A stretch of 64,000 bases of DNA from an uncultured Bacteroidia bacterium (GTDB taxonomy: Bacteria; Bacteroidota; Bacteroidia; Bacteroidales; UBA932): positions 62,001 to 126,000 of the forward strand of contig CADAND010000003.1 of the NCBI GenBank assembly GCA_902789245.1, in the 5' to 3' direction. A program made the position numbers and the translations under genes. Shown here in pieces: positions 60,377-64,000 of the stretch. The notes beneath the pieces are model-generated. The model saw only the letters and a list, made by a program, of their open reading frames with translations. It made no database searches and was not told the origin of the DNA. Position 1 is the stretch's first letter. Each line of letters starts with the position of its first letter.

Positions 60377-60385
60377 CGGCAAAAA

Positions 60386-60416
60386 TTTGATAAATCGCGT
60401 TTTTTAAATACCTTTG
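60386..60416 (+). promoter_or_regulatory. tRNA-Leu promoter with CARYCC discriminator
   Basis: TTTG (60386-60389), 19 nt, TACCTTTG (60409-60416), then CAGTCCCT, with the tRNA starting 12 nt after the box. Confidence 0.85.
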
Positions 60417-60428
60417 CAGTCCCTACCA

Positions 60429-60513
60429 GCCCTGATGGCGGAATTGGTAGACGCGCTGGACTCAAAATCCAGTGGCCTTTAAAGCCGTGCGGGTTCGATT
60501 CCCGCTTAGGGCA
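60429..60513 (+). tRNA. tRNA-Leu (CAA)
   Basis: The 85-nt class II tRNA has acceptor GCCCTGA/TTAGGGC, anticodon arm CTGGA-CTCAAAA-TCCAG with anticodon CAA, a long variable arm (TGGCCTTTAAAGCCGT) and T arm GCGGG-TTCGATT-CCCGC. CCA is not encoded. Confidence 0.96.
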
Positions 60514-60550
60514 CGCGAGCCCGGCCAGTCGGCCGGGCTTTCGCGTGCCC
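60509..60550 (+). terminator. Extended hairpin that includes the tRNA-Leu 3' end
   Basis: GGGCACGCGA and CCCGGCC pair with GGCCGGG and TCGCGTGCCC around AGTC. The first five bases belong to the tRNA acceptor strand and discriminator. The plan resembles the fold-back at the CAU tRNA. Confidence 0.75.
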
Positions 60551-60553
60551 CGG
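60522..60553 (+). repeat. 32-nt direct repeat, copy 1
   Basis: The stretch beginning CGGCCAGTCGGCCGGGCTTT recurs at 60626-60657 with one mismatch, 104 nt further on. Repeat family III lies between the two copies. Confidence 0.85.
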
Positions 60554-60579
60554 CGTCGCTGCGTTCCGCCTTTTATTCA

Positions 60580-60622
60580 TCGAGGGGCGTTCCCCTCGAG
60601 CTCCCCCGGTCGCTACGCTCCG
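60580..60622 (+). repeat. Repeat family III, copy 3
   Basis: CGAGGGGCGTTCCCCTCGAG, CTCCCCCGGTCGCTACGCTC, CGA. It lies between the two 32-nt direct repeats. The interval 60514-60823 contains no gene. Confidence 0.65.
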
Positions 60623-60625
60623 ATA

Positions 60626-60657
60626 CGGCCAGTCGGCCGGGCTTTCGCGCGCCCCGG
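60626..60657 (+). repeat. 32-nt direct repeat, copy 2
   Basis: This is the second copy of the tRNA-Leu terminator arm (one T-to-C change relative to 60522-60553). Confidence 0.85.
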
Positions 60658-60796
60658 GAAATGTCCAATAGACCGGTGTTGCTGATGCAAGAGGAAAGGC
60701 AAGGTTAAATGGTCGTTTTAGTGTATATTTACGCCGCAGGGTAAAAGAATATATCAGAAAGACCAAATTTTTATCGAAGAACTGTCCGTATTTACG

Positions 60797-60804
60797 TATC
60801 TTTG
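60797..60804 (+). promoter_or_regulatory. -7 box TATCTTTG of the deacetylase gene
   Basis: A perfect box, 19 nt before the ATG at 60824. Confidence 0.7.
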
Positions 60805-60823
60805 GAGAGAAAACATAACCAAG

Positions 60824-61516
60824 ATGAAAACATTAACCAAACTCTCCCTGATGATCTGCCTTTCCGCATTCGCGATGGCCTGCGCTCCCAAGGAGCCGGT
60901 CAAGTACCTCGCCCTGTCCTTTGATGACGGTCCCAACCTGACCACCGAATCGAAAATGCTCGACGTTCTGGCCAAGCACAAGGTGCCCGCTACCTTCTTC
61001 GTCATCGGCAAGAATATCACCGACAAGAGCGCCGAGAACATGAAGCGCGCCATCAAGCAGGGCTGCGAGATCGGCAACCACTCCTTCACCCACCCGATGA
61101 TGACCACGATGGACGAAGCCCAGGTCAAGGAGGAAATCGAGACCACCTCCGCCCTGATCGAGCAGATCACCGGGAAGCGTCCGGAGTTCTTCCGCCCGCC
61201 GTACATCAACGTCAAGCCGGAGATGTACGACTGGATCGACCTCACCTTCATCTGCGGCAAGGGCTGCCAGGACTGGGAAGCTTCGGTCGACAAGGAGTTC
61301 CGCCGCCAGGGCATCATCGACAACGCCGAGCCCGGCGCCATCTACCTCCTGCATGACTTTGAGGGCAACGAAGCCACCGTCGAGGCGCTCGACGAGGCCA
61401 TCCCCGTTCTTAAAGAGCAGGGCTACGTCTTCGTGACCGTGTCTGAGCTCTTCCAGAAGCTGAATTGCACCCCGGACGGCCACACGATGTACACCGTCGT
61501 CCCCGACGGCAGATAA
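60824..61516 (+). CDS. Polysaccharide deacetylase (CE4) lipoprotein
   Basis: The 230-residue lipoprotein (Cys20, FAMAC) has a NodB domain: motif 1 LSFDDGP with Asp34/Asp35, motif 2 HSFTHP with His86 and His90, motif 3 RPPY (124-127), and a late LLHDFEG that supplies the catalytic His. Metal-dependent removal of N- or O-acetyl groups from peptidoglycan, chitin-like glycans or xylan is the known family activity; the substrate here is unknown. It is monocistronic and converges with the next gene. Confidence 0.9.
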   Translation: MKTLTKLSLMICLSAFAMACAPKEPVKYLALSFDDGPNLTTESKMLDVLAKHKVPATFFVIGKNITDKSAENMKRAIKQGCEIGNHSFTHPMMTTMDEAQVKEEIETTSALIEQITGKRPEFFRPPYINVKPEMYDWIDLTFICGKGCQDWEASVDKEFRRQGIIDNAEPGAIYLLHDFEGNEATVEALDEAIPVLKEQGYVFVTVSELFQKLNCTPDGHTMYTVVPDGR

Positions 61517-61519
61517 GCG

Positions 61520-62065
61520 CTACTCTTTCGGGTGTAGCCGCTGATAGAACTTGACGCCGCGCACGAGCGCGTCGAAGTCGCTCTTCTGCATTTGCGCGGA
61601 GCGGCTGTAGGTGTCGCGCTGGACGGTGAATTCGAGCGACTTGGTCAGCAACGGCTTGCGGTACGTGACGCGGACCGGCTCCAGCTTCTCGTTCGGGAAG
61701 CCGATGGCCACGCACCCCGCCGTTTCCAGCCCCGTGCCGGGTTGCTCCTTGAACAGCGACTGGAGCTGCTGCATGCTCTCCAGCGCCTCGGCGACGGACT
61801 CGCCCAGCGGGATGAACAGCTCGGAGAGCGGATCGATGTAGGCCTGGATCACGTCGTCGCCAATGCCCAGGCGGCCGACGGTCAGGTAGTAATGGTTCGC
61901 GCCCTCCGCGGGCATATTGAAGACCTCCAGCGTCTCTATGGAGAAGCTGTCGATTTCTCGCTCGATTTGGACCAGCTCCAGCCGCTGGGGGATGTCCTGG
62001 GCGGAAGCGAGCACGGGAAGTGCCGCCAGGACCAGGAGGGTCAGGGATTTCCGGATAATGTTCAT
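61520..62065 (-). CDS. Exported protein of unknown function (181 aa)
   Basis: The protein has a signal peptide (cut near PVLASAQ) and no lipobox. The mature part (EIDSFSIETLEVFNMPAEGA, HYYLTVGRLGIGDDVIQAYI, IDPLSELFIPLGESVAEALE) has no family that I recognise. It starts 24 nt after the serine-hydrolase gene on the same strand, so they are probably co-transcribed. Confidence 0.7.
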   Translation of the reverse strand: MNIIRKSLTLLVLAALPVLASAQDIPQRLELVQIEREIDSFSIETLEVFNMPAEGANHYYLTVGRLGIGDDVIQAYIDPLSELFIPLGESVAEALESMQQLQSLFKEQPGTGLETAGCVAIGFPNEKLEPVRVTYRKPLLTKSLEFTVQRDTYSRSAQMQKSDFDALVRGVKFYQRLHPKE

Positions 62066-62089
62066 AATAATCTGTGTTTTAGTGTTGCG

Positions 62090-63670
62090 TTAATACGTGC
62101 TCTTGATCCGGGACGCCGTGAGGGTGATGTCGCGCGTGGCGGGCGCCGGGGCGGGGTTGCCCTGGAAGCGGCGCGGCTGCGGCGCGACGACGGTGACGGT
62201 CAGCTCGTCGCGGTCGGGCGAGAAGCTGAAGCGGAAGCGCTCCTGGCAGCCGTTGTTGAAGAGCGACAGGTAGTAGGCGCCCAGCTCGTCCGGCGTGGTC
62301 CAGGTGCACCAGCCGGCCGTGGTCATCGGCGTGGTATTCATCGAATTGGCATAGACCGTCCCGCCGAAGAGCAGGGTGCGGTCGGTGCTGCCCATGCGCC
62401 AGTCGTCCAGCCCGAAGGGGATGTTGTGGATGGCCTCGCCCGTCTCGAGCGTCAGGGTCATGTTGCCCTGCGCGTCGAAGCGGAAGGCGATGCCCGTCAG
62501 GCCGTAGGCGTTCTGGTGCATGCGGTAGCGCAGGGTGCGGGAGCGCTCGCCCGGGGCCTGTGATGCCTCCGGGAAGGGGTGCTGGAGCTCGTAGCCGGCG
62601 AGCTCCGCCTGCAGGTCGAAGCCCTTGTTGGGCTTGAGCTTCTTCGGGCTCATGCCCTCCAGCATATTGTAGATGAGCTGGTTGAATCCTGCCTCGTCGC
62701 CGATCTGGCCGTTCGAGGCGACCACCAGGTCGTACTCCGGGATCACCATGATCAGCTGGTTCTGCCCGCCGATGGCGCGGTAGGAGTTGTGGCGGCCCAT
62801 CCAGACCTGGTAGCCGTAGCCCTGGCCGCCGTCGTCCTTGTTGTTCTCCTCCTCGGAGAGCTCGGGACGCTGGAAGATGTGCGGCGTGGTCATCGCCTCC
62901 ACCCATTCGCGGTTGAGCAGCTGCCTGCCCTGCCAGACGCCTTTGTTTTTCAGGAAGATGCCGAACTTGGCGAGGTCGGAGGTCTTGCTGTGCATGCCGC
63001 CGTTGCCCATGTTGCGCCCGTCCAGGTCCATCTCCCACACCACGTCGCGGATGCCCAGCGGGTCCAGCAGGCGCGGCTTCAGGTATTCGTAGAGGGTGAG
63101 CCCCGTCACGCGGGTGATGATCTGCGAGAGCATGTGGGAGCAGGTGATATTATAGGCGAACGAGGTGCCCGGCTCATGGGCGTAGTCCATTGCGAGGAAG
63201 GAGCGCACCTGGTCGTCGCCGGAGCCCGGATATTGCGTGCGGGCGTGGCCGGCAGACATGGTGAGCAGGTGCTCGACCGTCAGGCGCTCCAGCTCCGGGG
63301 CGGTCTTCGCCGGCATCAGGTCCGGGAAGAAATCCTTGACGCGGTCGCTGACCTTCAGCAGGCCCTCCTGCACGGCGAAGCCCACTGCAGCGCCCGTGAA
63401 GGACTTGGTGGCGGAGTACATGGCGTGCGGGTACTGGGGCCCGTAGGGGCGCCACCAGTGCTCGGCCACGACCTTGTCGTGCCGGAGAATCATCAGGCCG
63501 TGGACTTCGTAGCCGCCCTCATCCAGGGCGCGGACGAAATCGGCGATGGCTTCGGAGCGGATGCCCTCCGCTTCGGGGGTGCTGCGCTGCAGGCCGTCGT
63601 CATAGGTCTGGGCGCTCAGCGTAAGGCCCAGCAGTGCGGCCAGGCAGCAGGTCAGGATGCGGGTATACAT
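62090..63670 (-). CDS. Serine beta-lactamase-like hydrolase (class C fold)
   Basis: The 526-residue exported protein has a beta-lactamase/transpeptidase-like domain (about 30-370). The nucleophile motif SxxK is present (MYSATKSFTGAAVGFAVQEG), and the Tyr motif lies in FAYNITCSHML. The third motif is not the usual KTG; GGQNQLIMV is the candidate region. A C-terminal beta-rich domain (about 385-526, YGLTGIAFRFDAQGNMTLTL) is added. Family members are esterases or peptidases more often than drug-inactivating lactamases, so antibiotic resistance should not be assumed. Confidence 0.87.
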   Translation of the reverse strand: MYTRILTCCLAALLGLTLSAQTYDDGLQRSTPEAEGIRSEAIADFVRALDEGGYEVHGLMILRHDKVVAEHWWRPYGPQYPHAMYSATKSFTGAAVGFAVQEGLLKVSDRVKDFFPDLMPAKTAPELERLTVEHLLTMSAGHARTQYPGSGDDQVRSFLAMDYAHEPGTSFAYNITCSHMLSQIITRVTGLTLYEYLKPRLLDPLGIRDVVWEMDLDGRNMGNGGMHSKTSDLAKFGIFLKNKGVWQGRQLLNREWVEAMTTPHIFQRPELSEEENNKDDGGQGYGYQVWMGRHNSYRAIGGQNQLIMVIPEYDLVVASNGQIGDEAGFNQLIYNMLEGMSPKKLKPNKGFDLQAELAGYELQHPFPEASQAPGERSRTLRYRMHQNAYGLTGIAFRFDAQGNMTLTLETGEAIHNIPFGLDDWRMGSTDRTLLFGGTVYANSMNTTPMTTAGWCTWTTPDELGAYYLSLFNNGCQERFRFSFSPDRDELTVTVVAPQPRRFQGNPAPAPATRDITLTASRIKSTY

Positions 63671-63695
63671 GGTCTTATTCAGTGTTACATTTATT

Positions 63696-63703
63696 CAAAG
63701 GTA
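63696..63703 (-). promoter_or_regulatory. -7 box TACCTTTG of the serine-hydrolase gene
   Basis: A perfect TAnnTTTG on the minus strand, 25 nt before the start at 63670. Confidence 0.65.
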
Positions 63704-63734
63704 GATTTTTTAAAACATTTTGACAAGAAGTTGT

Positions 63735-63765
63735 TTTGTTAATTGGTTGTTTCAACGTAATTTCG
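63735..63765 (+). promoter_or_regulatory. Probable promoter of the terminal lipoprotein gene
   Basis: TTTG (63735-63738), 19 nt, TAATTTCG (63758-63765, seven of eight positions), then a short leader. Confidence 0.5.
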
Positions 63766-63798
63766 TTGGACGAAATGAAACTATTTTTCTTTATGGAT

Positions 63799-64000
63799 AT
63801 GAAAAAGCTTTTCTCCCTGTCGCTGCTGCTGGCAGCCGCGCTCCTCGCCTCCTGCGCGGGGAACACCCAGGTTGGTGTGCTCACCAAGCCCACCCCCGCC
63901 ACCACCAACCTTCCCGGCCATGACTATCCGATGGTCAATCCCGACCTCAGCGTCGTTTTCCGCGTCGATTTCCCGGAAGCGAAGGCCGTCGCCGTGAACG
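63799..64000 (+). CDS. Start of a probable CE1-type esterase lipoprotein (truncated)
   Basis: About 67 residues are visible before the window ends. The lipoprotein signal is MKKLFSLSLLLAAALLASC. The mature part (LPGHDYPMVNPDLSVVFRVD, FPEAKAVAVN) resembles the N-terminal E-set/CBM48-like domain that precedes the alpha/beta-hydrolase in feruloyl- and enterochelin-esterase-like enzymes of Bacteroidota. The catalytic domain is out of view, so this is a family guess. In-frame ATGs at 63775 and 63793 are possible alternative starts. Confidence 0.65.
   Translation, partial: MKKLFSLSLLLAAALLASCAGNTQVGVLTKPTPATTNLPGHDYPMVNPDLSVVFRVDFPEAKAVAVN

Noticed and set aside
62090-63670. Antibiotic-resistance beta-lactamase
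   Set aside because: Only SxxK is clear, the KTG motif is missing, and an additional C-terminal domain is present. This fits the broad serine-hydrolase family better.

Overview
The window is chromosomal DNA from a GC-rich member of the Bacteroidota, most likely order Bacteroidales. The evidence is the SusC/SusD pair with a reg_prop/Y_Y_Y/AraC regulator, Bacteroidota-only families (DUF4270, DUF4294, DUF3098, a stand-alone GT5 N-domain, fimbrillin-like lipoproteins) and, in front of most transcription units, the Bacteroidota -7 promoter element TAnnTTTG. The genus cannot be fixed from this sequence alone.

Layout. 1-11.3 kb: a truncated S9 peptidase, a free-standing TonB-plug protein, and a polysaccharide utilisation locus (membrane-tethered AraC regulator, SusC, SusD, GH43-like lipoprotein). 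11.3-14.6 kb: an accessory island rich in structured repeats, holding a fimbrillin/FISUMP lipoprotein, a 45-residue peptide gene, the decayed end of an MmeI-type DNA methyltransferase and a 101-residue unknown, ending at tRNA-Gly. 14.8-21.3 kb: a ClpB without its N domain, the sigma54-activator/lptE/TPR/secG cluster and an OmpA-like lipoprotein. 21.5-24.9 kb: rpsL-rpsG-fusA-rpsJ, then a tRNA with anticodon CAU. 25.3-32.4 kb: small unknowns, a bactofilin, a porin and the operon cdaA-mutS2-yraN-manC. 32.7-36.6 kb: rplC to rpsC. 36.6-46.4 kb: thioredoxin lipoprotein-uvrC-pnuC, acpP, GT5-N/DUF4270, ftsX-DUF3098-uppP-lpxH and DUF4294. 46.9-57.4 kb: rplP to rplQ with secY, map, infA and rpoA. 57.4-64 kb: an aroD-aroA fusion with aroB, tRNA-Leu, a CE4 deacetylase lipoprotein, a serine beta-lactamase-like protein and the start of a probable esterase lipoprotein.

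How it fits together. The str, S10, spc and alpha ribosomal clusters share one strand but are cut twice by unrelated genes: about 7.8 kb between rpsJ and rplC, and about 10.3 kb between rpsC and rplP. Each fragment restarts at its own strong promoter. These ribosomal promoters and two tRNA promoters share an extended pattern, usually TTTG-N19-TAnnTTTG followed by CARYCC, that the other promoters here lack. Many other genes have the -7 box only 4-8 nt before the start codon, so their mRNAs should be leaderless or almost so.

The intergenic DNA carries several repeat families with strong dyad symmetry: a 104-nt element ending GGGCTTGC/GCAAGCCC, a 185-nt element containing a T-loop hairpin, a four-unit hairpin array, and shorter REP-like palindromes. 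The 104-nt and 185-nt elements each occur twice, in opposite orientation. These repeats, the split ribosomal operon and the promoter pattern are the most unusual features. I did not find a CRISPR array, a transposase, an integrase or an intact defence operon.
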